The notes: generated by a model not told the origin, from the sequence alone. A stretch of 64,000 nt of DNA from RBG-16-66-20 sp964564865 (GCA_964564865.1 CAZMDA010000006.1:22283-86282); one strand, 5' to 3'; counted from the stretch's first letter, positions 15,120 to 24,335 are shown. Program-made: numbers and translations.

Positions 15120-17087
15120 TCAGATCGCCCGCGCCGCGGCGTGGCCCTCGTACACCGCCTCCAGCGCGGTGCGCGGCGCAAGGCAGTCGCCGACGGCCTG
15201 CACCCTCAGCCCGGCCGAGATCAGCAGCCCGTAGAGCCCGTCGTCCGCGGCGTTGTACTGCGCGACGACCAGCTGGTCGAAGCCGGGCAGCTTTTCCAGC
15301 TCGCCGGTGGAGGTGTCCTCGACCGTCAGCACGCCGTCCACGAAGCCCTTCACCGCGCGCAGCGGCGCGATGCGCACTTTCTTCTCGCGCAGGCGCTTGC
15401 GGGTGGCGAGGTTGCTGTAGATCGTGGTGCGCCAGGCGAAGCCGGCGACGGGCGTGAAGACGGTGACCGCGAGGCCCAGGTCCGCGAGGTGCTCGATGAC
15501 GCCGAGCGCGGCGAACTCCCCGGTGAGGTCGTGGAACGCGACGCGGCTGCCGCGCTTGCCGGGCTGCTCCAGGATCTCCTCGACGGTGAGCGCGTGGCCC
15601 CCCAGCGGCAGGGCGAAGCGCTGCGGCCTGGAGCCGGCGGCGAGCAGCACCCGGTCCGGCGCCATGGCGCGGATGGCCGCGGCATCGGCGGCGACCCCCA
15701 GGCGCATCTCCACGCCGGCCCGCGTGGCGCGCGCCAGTTGCTGCGCCAGCAGCCCGAGCAGGTCCCTGCGCGCCGGCATGTACCGCACCCAGCGCAGCTG
15801 GCCACCCGGTTCCGCCTCCCGCTCGATGAGGGTGACGCGGTGGCCGCGTTCGGCGGCAGTGGCGGCCGCTTCCAGCCCGGCGGGTCCGGCGCCGATCACC
15901 ACCACGCGCTTCTTCTGCGCGGCGGGAGCGGGCAGCGGCGGCCATTCCGATTCCCGGCCCGCGGCCGGGTTGACCATGCAGGTGATGGCGAGGTTCTTCT
16001 CCAGCATCGCGGCGCAGCCCTGGTTGCAGCCGATGCAGGCGCGCACCTCGTCCTCGCGCCCGGCGAACGACTTGGCGACCAGTTCCGGGTCGGCGATGTG
16101 GCCGCGCGCGAAGCCCACCATGTCGGCGGTGCCCGAGGCGAGGGCGGCCTCGGCCTCGGCAACGCTGCGGTACTTGCCCGCGGCGAGCACCGGGACGTCG
16201 TGGCCGGCCTCCCGCAGCACGCGCCGGATCTCGCGCGACAGCTCGCGGAAGGGCGCGGCGTCGAAGTGCATGTCGGCGAACTGCGTCGCGAGCGAGTAGC
16301 TCATGTGGTACGCGGAATGCGAGACATTGACGAAGTCGAGCGGCACCGCGGAGAGGATCCTGGGCAGCATGGACAGCGCGTCCGGCAGCGCGAGGCCGCC
16401 GTCGATGAACTCCGAGCCGGAGAAGCGGATACCGACGTTGGCCTGCGGGCCGACCGCGGCGCGCACCGCCTTCAGCACCGCGAGCGGGAAGCGCAGGCGG
16501 TTGTCCTCCGAACCGCCATAGGCGTCGACGCGGGTATTGGAGGCGGGCGAGAGGAACTGCTGCAGCAGGTGGCCGTGGCCGAGGTGCACCTCGAAGCCGT
16601 CCATGCCGGCCTCGAGCACGTTCTTCGCGGTGACCACGTGCGCCTGTATGACGGCGGCCATGTCGTCCTCGTTCATGGCGTGCGGCACCGCGGCGGTGGG
16701 GGACCAGCGCACCGGCGAGGGCCCGAAGGACACGGTGCGCTCGAAATCGCCCTCGATCTGGCGGCCGATGTGGATCACCTGCCCGAACAGCTTCGCGCCC
16801 TCGGCGTGGACGGCCTCGGCGCAGCGCGCGAACACCGGGATCGCGTCGCGGTCGTAGCCGGCCACGCCCTGCGGCCGGCCCAGGCTCTCGCGCGCCACCC
16901 GCATGGACTCGAAGATGATGAGCGCGGCGCCGCCGCGCGCGCGGGCGCGGTGGTACTCGACGTGGCGATCCGTCGGCAGGTGCCGCTCGCCGAAGTTGGT
17001 GGTGTGGGCGGGGGAGAACAGCCGGTTGCGCAGCGCGAGGCGCCCGATCCGGAAGGGCTGCGACGACAGGGGGTAGCGGTCGCTCAC
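15120..17087 (-). CDS. Old Yellow Enzyme family FMN/4Fe-4S/FAD oxidoreductase (2,4-dienoyl-CoA reductase-like)
   Basis: 655 residues in the FadH/trimethylamine dehydrogenase layout. Residues 1-345 form the FMN TIM barrel. Cys351, Cys354, Cys358 and Cys370 (CIGCNQGC...C) bind 4Fe-4S. The NAD(P)/FAD domain starts with VVVIGAGPAGLEAA (GAGPAG 399-404). Related enzymes reduce enoyl-CoA esters, dehydroxylate bile acids or demethylate amines. In this operon, next to a hydantoinase-like enzyme, it could reduce a ring or C=C double bond before hydrolysis or oxidise an amine, but neither is proven. It ends one base before the epimerase start and begins 4 bases after the hydantoinase stop. Confidence 0.85.
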   Translation of the reverse strand: MSDRYPLSSQPFRIGRLALRNRLFSPAHTTNFGERHLPTDRHVEYHRARARGGAALIIFESMRVARESLGRPQGVAGYDRDAIPVFARCAEAVHAEGAKLFGQVIHIGRQIEGDFERTVSFGPSPVRWSPTAAVPHAMNEDDMAAVIQAHVVTAKNVLEAGMDGFEVHLGHGHLLQQFLSPASNTRVDAYGGSEDNRLRFPLAVLKAVRAAVGPQANVGIRFSGSEFIDGGLALPDALSMLPRILSAVPLDFVNVSHSAYHMSYSLATQFADMHFDAAPFRELSREIRRVLREAGHDVPVLAAGKYRSVAEAEAALASGTADMVGFARGHIADPELVAKSFAGREDEVRACIGCNQGCAAMLEKNLAITCMVNPAAGRESEWPPLPAPAAQKKRVVVIGAGPAGLEAAATAAERGHRVTLIEREAEPGGQLRWVRYMPARRDLLGLLAQQLARATRAGVEMRLGVAADAAAIRAMAPDRVLLAAGSRPQRFALPLGGHALTVEEILEQPGKRGSRVAFHDLTGEFAALGVIEHLADLGLAVTVFTPVAGFAWRTTIYSNLATRKRLREKKVRIAPLRAVKGFVDGVLTVEDTSTGELEKLPGFDQLVVAQYNAADDGLYGLLISAGLRVQAVGDCLAPRTALEAVYEGHAAARAI

Positions 17088-17091
17088 CGCG

Positions 17092-18480
17092 CTACTCGGT
17101 CCGGCCCAGGACCGGCGCCTCGCCGATGCGGCGCCAGATGAACTGGCCGTGGCCGCCGGGCCCGGTGACCTTGCCCTCCTGCATCACCGTCACGCCGCGC
17201 ACGATGGTGCGCACCGGCCAGCCCTTGAACGTCCAGCCCTCGTACAGGCTGTAGTCGGCGTAGGAATCGAACTCGGCGGCGCGGACCACGCGCTCCCGGT
17301 CCAGGTCCACCAGGGCGAAATCGGCGTCCGCGCCCTTCTCGATGCGCCCCTTCACGGGGTCGAGGTGGAAGATCTTCGCCGGCCCGGTGGTGAGCAGCTG
17401 GCAGATGCGCTGCAGCGGGAGTTTCCGCTTGTGGTAGCCCTCCGAGAGCAGCACCGGCAGGATGGTCGCGGTGCCGGGGAATCCCTGGGAGGCCAGCCAC
17501 AGCGGCTTGTCCTTGGTGGACTTCTTGCGCGCGACATGGTCGGAGGCCACCACGTCCGCGGTGCCGTCGGCGAGCGCCTCCCACAGCGCCTCGAGGTCGT
17601 CCCGCGTGCGGAAGGGCGGGTTGGCCTTGCCCATGCCCGCGAGGTCCGAATCCTCGGTATGCGTGAGGTAGTGCGGGCAGATCTCGAACGTGACCTCCGC
17701 ATATCGCCTGCGCCAGAGCCGGATCTCGTCCACCGCGATGCGCGAGGAGATGTGCGGGAAGTAGACCCGGGCGCCGAGGCGCTCGGCGAAGTACATGGCG
17801 CGGATCGCAGGCTCGGACTCGGTGATGGCGGGCTTCGAGGCCGCCCAGTCCTTCAGGGTGCTGCCTCCGGCCGCCTGCACCTGGCGGCGGATGCGGTTCA
17901 CGATCTCGATGTTCTCGGTGTGGCACACCATGGTGGGCTTGCCCACGCGCGCCGATTCCGCGAGCAGGGCATGGAAGTACCCGTCGTCGGTGCCGTCCAG
18001 GCCCATGTAGCGGCCTTCCTCGCCCTTGAAGTTCATGAAGTACTTGAACGAGGTGACGCCGTAGTCCTTCACGTACTTGCCCAGCTCGGCGATGTGCAGC
18101 TCGTTGCAGGTGGTGAAGTGAAAGCCGTAGTCCACGTGCGCGCGCGCGGCGGCGTAGGCCTGCTCGCGCCTGTAGACGTCGGTGTAGGCCTCGTTGTTGA
18201 GGAAGTAGCCGAGGATGGTGGTGAAGCCGCCCTGCGCCGCGTAGGCGGTCTCGGAGGTGTACTCGGTGATCTTCTCGCCGAAGCCGAAGTGCACGTGGGC
18301 ATCGATCAGGCCGGGGAACACGTGCAGCCCGGTGGCCGATTGCTCCGCGATCCCGGCAGGCGCCGCGGCGCCGGGGGCGAGCAGGGCGGCGATCTTCCCG
18401 CCCTGGACCAGGATGTCCTTGCGCTCGGGTGCCCGGTCGGGGAACACCACGGTGCCCCCCCGAAGTACGAAGTCAGTCAT
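17092..18480 (-). CDS. Hydantoinase/dihydropyrimidinase-like cyclic amidohydrolase
   Basis: 462 residues. The complete dinuclear zinc set of cyclic amidohydrolases is visible: His62 and His64 (DAHVHFG), the Lys146 to be carboxylated (TSFKYFMNF), His187 (VCHTEN), His243 (FPHISS) and Asp314 (ASDHVA). Enzymes of this group open cyclic amides such as hydantoins, dihydropyrimidines or imides. The ATG overlaps the stop of a CobW-type metal GTPase gene by 4 bases, a pairing that suggests metal delivery to this enzyme. The divergent operon carries a carbamoylase-like hydrolase and a hydantoin-racemase homologue. Dihydroorotase is unlikely given sequence style and context. Confidence 0.83.
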   Translation of the reverse strand: MTDFVLRGGTVVFPDRAPERKDILVQGGKIAALLAPGAAAPAGIAEQSATGLHVFPGLIDAHVHFGFGEKITEYTSETAYAAQGGFTTILGYFLNNEAYTDVYRREQAYAAARAHVDYGFHFTTCNELHIAELGKYVKDYGVTSFKYFMNFKGEEGRYMGLDGTDDGYFHALLAESARVGKPTMVCHTENIEIVNRIRRQVQAAGGSTLKDWAASKPAITESEPAIRAMYFAERLGARVYFPHISSRIAVDEIRLWRRRYAEVTFEICPHYLTHTEDSDLAGMGKANPPFRTRDDLEALWEALADGTADVVASDHVARKKSTKDKPLWLASQGFPGTATILPVLLSEGYHKRKLPLQRICQLLTTGPAKIFHLDPVKGRIEKGADADFALVDLDRERVVRAAEFDSYADYSLYEGWTFKGWPVRTIVRGVTVMQEGKVTGPGGHGQFIWRRIGEAPVLGRTE

Positions 18481-19454
18481 GTCTCCGCCATCCTTTCCTT
18501 GTTTAGGTCCTGTAGCGTGGCCTGCAACTCATCCTGCTCGATGTCCCGGGCAATGCACACCAGGCTGTTGCGGCGGTCCGGGCCGGGCCAGTCGCGGAAG
18601 CGCTGCGGCTTGTGGAACACGCCCTGCACCCCCTGCACCAGCGCAACCTCGCCGGTGTCCTCCATCCGGATCAGCCCCTTCACGCGCAGCAGGCGCGCGC
18701 CGAAGCGCTCGCCCACGGCGCGCGACCACGCGGCCCATCCGGCCCAGGTGACCGGCGGCTGCGGGCGGAAGGCGAAGGCGCGGATGCCGCTCGGGCGCCC
18801 GTGCGGGCGGATCGGCCCGAGCATCCCGAGCGCGGGCATGGGCTTGCGCGCGTGCCGCAGAGGGGCGAACGCCGCGGCGGCATCGCCGGCGAACTCGGCG
18901 TCCGGATTGAGCGTCGCGAGGAAGGCGGCGGCGGGCGCCGGGTCGGCGAGGTCGCGCTTGGTGAGGACGATGCGGTCGGCCATCGCCGCCTGCTTGTCCA
19001 GCTCGGCGTGCTGCTCGCGCGAGGCGAGGAAGTGCTGCGCGTCGACGGTGCATACCACCGCGTCCAGCACGTAGTCGGATACCACCAGCGGGTGGCCCAG
19101 CAGGATGTGCAGCAGCGGCGCGGGGTCGGCGGCGCCGCTGGTCTCGATGACCACGCGCTCGAAGGGCGGCACCTCGCCGCGCGCGCGGCGGTGGTTGAGG
19201 TCCGCCAGGGTCTCGTGCAGCGCGCCGGTGTTGGCGCAGCACAGGCAGCCCGCATCCAGCAGCACCACGTTGTCGGCGGCCTGCGCGAGCACCACCTGGT
19301 CCAGGCCGATGTCGCCCAGTTCGTTCACCACCACCGCGGTGTTGGCCAGGGCCGGCGCCTTCAGCGCGGCATTGAGCAGGGTGGTCTTGCCGCTGCCGAG
19401 GAAGCCGGTCAGCAGGAAGACGGGGATGCGCGCCGCGCCGGGGGAACTATTCAC
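18477..19454 (-). CDS. CobW/P47K family metal-chaperone GTPase
   Basis: 325 residues. Walker A GFLGSGKT at 17-24, the metal-binding CLCC motif at 70-73, VIETSGAADP as switch region, and LTKRD as the guanine-specificity motif. The C-terminal CobW domain follows (IRPHGRPSGIRAFAF onward). COG0523 GTPases insert or move zinc, cobalt or nickel. It overlaps the hydantoinase start by 4 bases and the lysR stop by 8, so it is translated with both. The most likely client is the neighbouring metal-dependent hydantoinase, by inference from coupling. Confidence 0.87.
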   Translation of the reverse strand: MNSSPGAARIPVFLLTGFLGSGKTTLLNAALKAPALANTAVVVNELGDIGLDQVVLAQAADNVVLLDAGCLCCANTGALHETLADLNHRRARGEVPPFERVVIETSGAADPAPLLHILLGHPLVVSDYVLDAVVCTVDAQHFLASREQHAELDKQAAMADRIVLTKRDLADPAPAAAFLATLNPDAEFAGDAAAAFAPLRHARKPMPALGMLGPIRPHGRPSGIRAFAFRPQPPVTWAGWAAWSRAVGERFGARLLRVKGLIRMEDTGEVALVQGVQGVFHKPQRFRDWPGPDRRNSLVCIARDIEQDELQATLQDLNKERMAET

Positions 19455-20376
19455 CGCGGCCGCGCCTCGGCTTGCGGTCGCCGAACAGATCGGCGAGGGC
19501 GGCGCGCAGCCAGCGGTTGGCGCCGTCGTTCTCGACCCGCTCGTGCCAGAAAATGGAGACGTCGAAGGACGGGATCGGGATCGGCAGCGGGTGCACGCGC
19601 GCGTTCACCAGGCGCGCGGTGGCGCCGGCGACGCGGCTGGGGACGCTGACGATGAGGTCGGTGCTGGCGATGATGAGCGGCACGACGACGAAGTGCGGCA
19701 CGCGCAGCGCGACGTTCTCGTGCACGCCGCGCTCGGCGAGCGTGCGTTCCAGCACCTGGTGGCCCGAGCCCATGGAGGCGATCAGCACGTGCCGCGCCGA
19801 GAGGAACTCCTTCAGCGTCAGCGGCGCGCGCTGGCCCAGGGGATGGTCCTGGCGCGTCATGCAGACGTAGTGCTCCTCGAACAGGCGCGCGCGGCGGATC
19901 CGCTCGGGCAGCTGCGGCAGGTAGCCCACCGCGAGGTCGATGTCGCCGGTCTCCAGGCGCACCGCGAGTTCCGAGGCGGGCAGCTGCGCGGTCTCCAGAC
20001 GCATCGCCGGGCTGCGCTCGTGCATGAAGCGCATCAGCGCGGGCAGCAGCACCGTCTCGCCGACGTCGGTCATGAACACGCGCAGGCCGCGGGTGGACGT
20101 GGCCGGCTCGAAGGCCTCGCGCTTGCCCATGGCGCCGCGCACCATGGCGAGCGCCTCCATGAGGGGCGGGGCCAGCTCCAGCGCGCGCGGGGTGGGGAGC
20201 ATCCCGGAGCGGGTGTTGACGAACAGGGGGTCGCCGAACTGCTTGCGCAGGCGCCCGAGCGCGCTCGACATCGCCGACTGCGACAGCCCGATCTGGCCCG
20301 CGGCGCGGGTGACGCTGCCGTGGCGGAACAGCGCCTCGAACGCGAGCAGCAGGTTCAGGTCCGGCGTGTCGCTCAA
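19447..20376 (-). CDS. LysR-type transcriptional regulator, first gene of hydantoinase operon
   Basis: 309 residues. The N-terminal winged HTH reads LNLLLAFEALFRHGSVTRAAGQIGLSQSAMSSALGRL, then a periplasmic-binding-like effector domain. The style (NLLLAFEALF, PEFNP-less) is that of the NodD/aromatic-acid branch. It is transcribed divergently from the isochorismatase-fold hydrolase operon; the 120-base gap holds a T-N11-A palindrome at 20384-20400. It probably controls both operons. Its stop overlaps the cobW start by 8 bases, so regulator and enzymes are one transcript. Confidence 0.9.
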   Translation of the reverse strand: MSDTPDLNLLLAFEALFRHGSVTRAAGQIGLSQSAMSSALGRLRKQFGDPLFVNTRSGMLPTPRALELAPPLMEALAMVRGAMGKREAFEPATSTRGLRVFMTDVGETVLLPALMRFMHERSPAMRLETAQLPASELAVRLETGDIDLAVGYLPQLPERIRRARLFEEHYVCMTRQDHPLGQRAPLTLKEFLSARHVLIASMGSGHQVLERTLAERGVHENVALRVPHFVVVPLIIASTDLIVSVPSRVAGATARLVNARVHPLPIPIPSFDVSIFWHERVENDGANRWLRAALADLFGDRKPRRGRGE

Positions 20377-20383
20377 GGCGCAC

Positions 20384-20400
20384 TATCCATGTGATGGATA
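20384..20400. promoter_or_regulatory. LysR-type operator, TATCCAT-GTG-ATGGATA
   Basis: Perfect 7-base arms with a 3-base spacer, fitting the T-N11-A rule for LysR proteins. It lies 7 bases upstream of the lysR start and inside the divergent gap, so it can serve autoregulation and activation of the plus-strand operon. Confidence 0.55.
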
Positions 20401-20421
20401 TCGAGAATACAAGAGATTGAT

Positions 20422-20450
20422 TTGACTAATATTATAGGCCTGCCTAAGCT
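20422..20450 (+). promoter_or_regulatory. Possible promoter of the isochorismatase-fold hydrolase operon
   Basis: TTGACT (20422-20427), a 17-base spacer and TAAGCT (20445-20450). It lies in an AT-rich island that stands out in this GC-rich DNA, just downstream of the LysR-type palindrome. The weak -10 fits an activator-dependent promoter. Confidence 0.4.
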
Positions 20451-20496
20451 GAAGCGGTCAACTCTTGCCGGCCCGCATGGAAAGGAGAGATCGCGC

Positions 20497-21222
20497 ATGA
20501 AGCCCTGGGATGGCTATATCAGCGAGGAAGACCAGAAGGCCACCTTCGCAGCGGGCTTCGGCCGTGCGGGCGGCATCGGCCAGCGTCCCGCATTGCTCAT
20601 CATCGACGTGCAGTACCGCACCATCGGCACGTCGCCGAAGCCGTTCTGGGAGTCCATCAAGGAGTTCCCGACTTCCTGCGGCGAGATCGGCTGGAACGCG
20701 ATGCGCAACATCGCGGTGCTGCTCGCGGAGTTCCGCCGCCAAGGCTGGCCCGTCCTCTATCCGCACGTGGCGCCCAAGAACAAGGCCACCGACGGCGGCC
20801 GCCTGGCGCAGAAGGTGCCCGCGATCATGAACATTCCCGAGAAGGGCTACGAGTTCCCGGCCGAGATCGCGCCGCGCGAGGGCGACGTGCTGCTGCCCAA
20901 GAAGCACCCGAGCGCCTTCTTCGCCACGCCGCTGGCGAGCCACCTCATCGACCTCCAGGCCGACACCCTGGTGGTGACCGGATGCACCACCAGCGGCTGC
21001 GTGCGCGGCAGCGTCGTCGACGCCTTCGCCTACAACTTCCGCGTGCTGGTGCCGCAGGACGCGGTCTACGACCGCTGCCAGGCCTCGCACGCGGTGAACC
21101 TCTTCGACATGGCCGCCAAGTATGCCGATGTCGGCACGACGGACGAGATCCTGCGCGGGCTGCAGCAGCTGGCGGGCGGCCGCCCGCAGCCTGCGGCGCA
21201 GGGAGCAGGGGTCCGGGCATGA
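20497..21222 (+). CDS. Isochorismatase-fold cysteine hydrolase, N-carbamoyl amidohydrolase-like
   Basis: 241 residues. The Asp-Lys-Cys triad of the family is complete: Asp37 (LIIDVQY), Lys135/136 (PKKHPSAF) and Cys168 (TTSGCVRGSV). The nearest functional types are N-carbamoylsarcosine amidase and maleamate amidohydrolase, which release ammonia (and CO2) from carbamoyl or amide groups. Next to a hydantoinase this is the expected second step: hydrolysis of the N-carbamoyl product. Start at 20497 is set by AAAGGAGAG at 20481-20489; the upstream open frame reads through promoter DNA. The stop overlaps the next ATG. Confidence 0.83.
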   Translation: MKPWDGYISEEDQKATFAAGFGRAGGIGQRPALLIIDVQYRTIGTSPKPFWESIKEFPTSCGEIGWNAMRNIAVLLAEFRRQGWPVLYPHVAPKNKATDGGRLAQKVPAIMNIPEKGYEFPAEIAPREGDVLLPKKHPSAFFATPLASHLIDLQADTLVVTGCTTSGCVRGSVVDAFAYNFRVLVPQDAVYDRCQASHAVNLFDMAAKYADVGTTDEILRGLQQLAGGRPQPAAQGAGVRA

Positions 21223-22211
21223 GGATTGCGGTGATCCACGACTACGCGGATGTCTTTCGCACGACGAGGCAGTTCAAGCGGCTGTCGGACCACGAGGTCG
21301 TCATCCACACCGATGCCTATACCGATCCGGCGCGCATGATCGAGCAGGTCGCCGGCGCCGACGCGCTCCTGCTCACGCAGCAGCGCATCCCTCTCACGAG
21401 GGCCGTGGTCGAGAAACTGCCGGGGCTCCGCTTCGTCTGCCAGACGGGTCCGAACGCCGACCATGTCGACATCAAGGCCTGCACGGACCACGGCATCGTC
21501 GTATCGCTGGGCATGCACAGCAAGGAGGTGACCGAGGGGGCAGGGCAATCCGTGACCGCGGAACTCGCCTGGGGCATGATCCTCGGCGCGCTGCGCCACA
21601 TCCCGTTCGAGGTTGAACGGATGAAGGCGGGCCACTGGCAGTCCACCGTCGGCACGCGCCTCTTCGGCAGCACGCTGGGCGTCTACGCCTTCGGGCATAT
21701 CGGCGGCGCCCTCGCGCGCGTCGGCCGCGCCTTCGGGATGCGGGTCCTGTGCTGGGGACGGGGAAGCTCGCTCGAGAAGGCGCGGCAGGAGGGCTTCGAG
21801 TGCGCGACCAGCCGCGAGGCGTTCTTCGAGAGCGCCGACATCCTGAGCCTGCACCTGCCGTCGAATCCGTCCACGCGCGGCATCGTGACGGCGAAGGACC
21901 TGGCGCGGATGAAGCCGACCGCCCTGCTCGTCAACACCAGTCGCGCCGCGATCATCGAGGAGGGCGCGCTGGTGAATGCCTTGCGCGCCGGACGGCCCGG
22001 GTTCGCGGCCATCGACGTCTATGAACGCGAGCCGGTGGTCGGTGGCGACCATCCGCTGCTGGGCCTCAGGAACGCCTTGTGCACGCCCCACCTCGGCTAT
22101 GCGGAGCGGGAGAGCTACGAGGGGCTCTATGCGACGGCGGTCGAGCATCTGCTCGCCTTCGCCGCGGGCCGCCCGCAGAACGTCATGAATCCGTCGGTGC
22201 TCGGGAACTAG
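21219..22211 (+). CDS. D-isomer-specific 2-hydroxyacid dehydrogenase family protein
   Basis: 330 residues. Catalytic Arg242 (NTSRAAII), Glu271 (YEREPV) and His291 (TPHLGYAE) are present. In the NAD-binding motif the first glycine is alanine (YAFGHIGGAL, near 156-162), a tolerated but uncommon change. It would interconvert a 2-oxoacid and a D-2-hydroxyacid. Coupled to the hydrolase by an ATGA overlap. In a hydantoin-like pathway it could process the 2-oxoacid made after deamination of the liberated amino acid; this is speculation. Confidence 0.87.
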   Translation: MRIAVIHDYADVFRTTRQFKRLSDHEVVIHTDAYTDPARMIEQVAGADALLLTQQRIPLTRAVVEKLPGLRFVCQTGPNADHVDIKACTDHGIVVSLGMHSKEVTEGAGQSVTAELAWGMILGALRHIPFEVERMKAGHWQSTVGTRLFGSTLGVYAFGHIGGALARVGRAFGMRVLCWGRGSSLEKARQEGFECATSREAFFESADILSLHLPSNPSTRGIVTAKDLARMKPTALLVNTSRAAIIEEGALVNALRAGRPGFAAIDVYEREPVVGGDHPLLGLRNALCTPHLGYAERESYEGLYATAVEHLLAFAAGRPQNVMNPSVLGN

Positions 22212-22267
22212 TGCAAGGCGGCAACGCAAGTGCTTGCCGATCGTCAACCGTACATGAAGGAGTGGTG

Positions 22268-23269
22268 ATGAAATTTTCGCTGGGAAGCCTGCAGGCGCTG
22301 TCGCGGGTCGTGGCCGCTTTGGGGGCGGCGCTGTTCGCCGCCGCCGCCGTTGCCCAGGAGTACCCGAGCAAGCCGATCCGGGTCATCGTCGCATTCCCGC
22401 CGGGGGGCGTGGCCGATACCGTGGCGCGGCTGGTTGCGGCCAAGCTGCCCGAGGCGCTGGGGCAGCCCGGCCAGACGATGGTGATCGAGAACCGCAGCGG
22501 GGCCGGCGGCGTCATCGGCACCGACCTGCTCGCCAAGTCCGCTCCGGACGGCTACACGCTCGGCGTCGTCATCGACACGCACGCCGTCAATCCGCACATC
22601 TACCGCAAGCTGCCCTTCGACACGTTCTCCGGCTTTGCGCCGGTCTCGCTGGCCGCCACCATCCCCCTTGCCGTGATGGTGAACCCGTCGCTTCCGGCTT
22701 CCTCGCTGAAGGAGCTGGCGGCCCTGGCGAAGTCCAGGCCCGGGGCATTGAGCTACGGCTCGCCCGGCGGCGCCGGCACGGCCGGGCACCTCGCGGCGGA
22801 GCAGTTCAAGCTGATCGCCGGCATCGACATCGTGCACGTGCCCTACAAGGGCGGCGCGCCGGCGATCGCGGACCTGCTGGGCGGGCAGGTCCAGCTGGCG
22901 ATCGTGGCTGCCAGCGGCATCGTTTCCCATACCCGCTCCGGGAAGCTGCGCGCGCTCGCGGTCAGCGGCGCCAGGCGCTCGCCCGCGCTGCCGGAAGTGC
23001 CGACCGCGGCGGAGGCGGGATTCCCGCAGCTTGACTCCGGGCCCTGGACCGGGTTCCTCGCGCCGGCGGGGACGCCGCCGGCGATCGTCGCGCGGCTGTC
23101 GCGCGAGATCGCGCGCGTGCTCAAGGATCCCGCGGTGAGCGACAAGCTCACCGCGCAGACCATGGAGATCGTGGGCAGCACGCCGGAGCAGTTCGCGGCG
23201 ATCATCCGCGCCGAGCACGACAAGTGGGGCAAGCTCATCAAGGACGCCAACCTCAACATCAGCCAGTGA
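22268..23269 (+). CDS. Bug/TctC family periplasmic solute-binding protein (tandem copy 1)
   Basis: 333 residues; a signal peptide of about 33 residues ends at AVAQEY. Family blocks: SKPIRVIVAFPPGGVADTVA, IENRSGAGGVIGTDLLAKS and IVHVPYKGGAPAIADLL. AAGGAG at 22257-22262 precedes the ATG at 22268. Very similar to the next gene over the whole mature length, including DTHAVNP, GTAGHLAAEQFK and a KDANLNxSQ ending, so a tandem duplication. Probably the uptake receptor for the substrate of this operon. Confidence 0.92.
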   Translation: MKFSLGSLQALSRVVAALGAALFAAAAVAQEYPSKPIRVIVAFPPGGVADTVARLVAAKLPEALGQPGQTMVIENRSGAGGVIGTDLLAKSAPDGYTLGVVIDTHAVNPHIYRKLPFDTFSGFAPVSLAATIPLAVMVNPSLPASSLKELAALAKSRPGALSYGSPGGAGTAGHLAAEQFKLIAGIDIVHVPYKGGAPAIADLLGGQVQLAIVAASGIVSHTRSGKLRALAVSGARRSPALPEVPTAAEAGFPQLDSGPWTGFLAPAGTPPAIVARLSREIARVLKDPAVSDKLTAQTMEIVGSTPEQFAAIIRAEHDKWGKLIKDANLNISQ

Positions 23270-23285
23270 CCACCAGGAGCCAAGC

Positions 23286-24281
23286 ATGAGCCCGATCCGA
23301 TCCACCCCCGTTGTGCTGCGCTGCCTCGCGTTCGCGGGCGCGATGCTGGTCGCCGCGTCCGCCGCGGCGCAGGAGTTCCCCTCCAAGCCGATCCGCATCA
23401 TCGTGCCGTTCCCGCCCGGCGGCATGGTCGACGTCGTCGCGCGCCTGACCGCGGCCAAGCTCCCGGAGGCCCTGGGGCAGCGCACCATACCGGTCCTGGT
23501 CGAGAACCGGCCCGGGGCGAGCGGCACCATCGGCACGGAAGCGGCCGCGAAATCCAAGCCCGACGGCTACACGCTGGTCATGGTGCTGGATACGCATGCG
23601 GTCAACCCGCTGATCTACAAGACGCTGCCCTACGACACGTTCAAGGACCTGGTGCCGGTATCGTTGACCGTGAAGGTGCCGCTGGTGGTGGTGGCGACGC
23701 CATCGCTCCAGGCGAACTCCATGCAGGAACTGGTCGCCCTGGCGAAGAGCCGGCCCGGATCCCTGAGCTACGCATCCGGGGGCGCGGGGACGGCAGGACA
23801 CCTCGCCGCGGAGCAGTTCAAGTTCCTGACCGGCGTGGACATCGTCCACGTCCCCTACAAGGGCGGTCCGCCGGCCATCGCGGACCTGCTCAGCGGGCAG
23901 GTGCACGTGACGTTGCTCGCGATCAGCGGCCTTCTGTCGCATATCCGGTCGGGGAAGATGAAGCCGCTGGCGCTCGTGGGTCCCCAGCGCTCGCCTTCCC
24001 TGCCGAACGTGCCGTCGACGGCGGAGGCGGGGTTTCCGCAGCTCGACACCACGACCTGGTCCGGCGTCATGGCCCCGGCCGGCACGCCGCCGGCGATCGT
24101 TTCCCGGCTGTCGCGCGAGTTCGCCAACGTGCTCCGCGATCCGGAGGTGCATGGCAAGTTGACTGGCTCCGCCATGGAGGTCGTCGGCAGCACGCCCGAG
24201 CAGTTCGGCAGCCTGATCCGGCACGAGTACGACAAGTGGGTCAAGCTGGTGAAGGACGCGAACCTGAACCTCTCGCAATAG
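23286..24281 (+). CDS. Bug/TctC family periplasmic solute-binding protein (tandem copy 2)
   Basis: 331 residues; signal peptide to about residue 35 (AAAQEF). It shares SKPIRIIVPFPPGGMVDVVA, DTHAVNP, GTAGHLAAEQFK, GSTPEQF and the KDANLNLSQ ending with copy 1, placed 16 bases downstream. Sequence divergence is concentrated between residues 110 and 140 and around 250-270, which may alter ligand choice. No TctAB partner lies in the window. Confidence 0.92.
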   Translation: MSPIRSTPVVLRCLAFAGAMLVAASAAAQEFPSKPIRIIVPFPPGGMVDVVARLTAAKLPEALGQRTIPVLVENRPGASGTIGTEAAAKSKPDGYTLVMVLDTHAVNPLIYKTLPYDTFKDLVPVSLTVKVPLVVVATPSLQANSMQELVALAKSRPGSLSYASGGAGTAGHLAAEQFKFLTGVDIVHVPYKGGPPAIADLLSGQVHVTLLAISGLLSHIRSGKMKPLALVGPQRSPSLPNVPSTAEAGFPQLDTTTWSGVMAPAGTPPAIVSRLSREFANVLRDPEVHGKLTGSAMEVVGSTPEQFGSLIRHEYDKWVKLVKDANLNLSQ

Positions 24282-24335
24282 CGGCGCGGGCGGCGTCCGG
24301 TTGCAGGATTCGCCTGGACGTGGAAAGGTCCTGCC

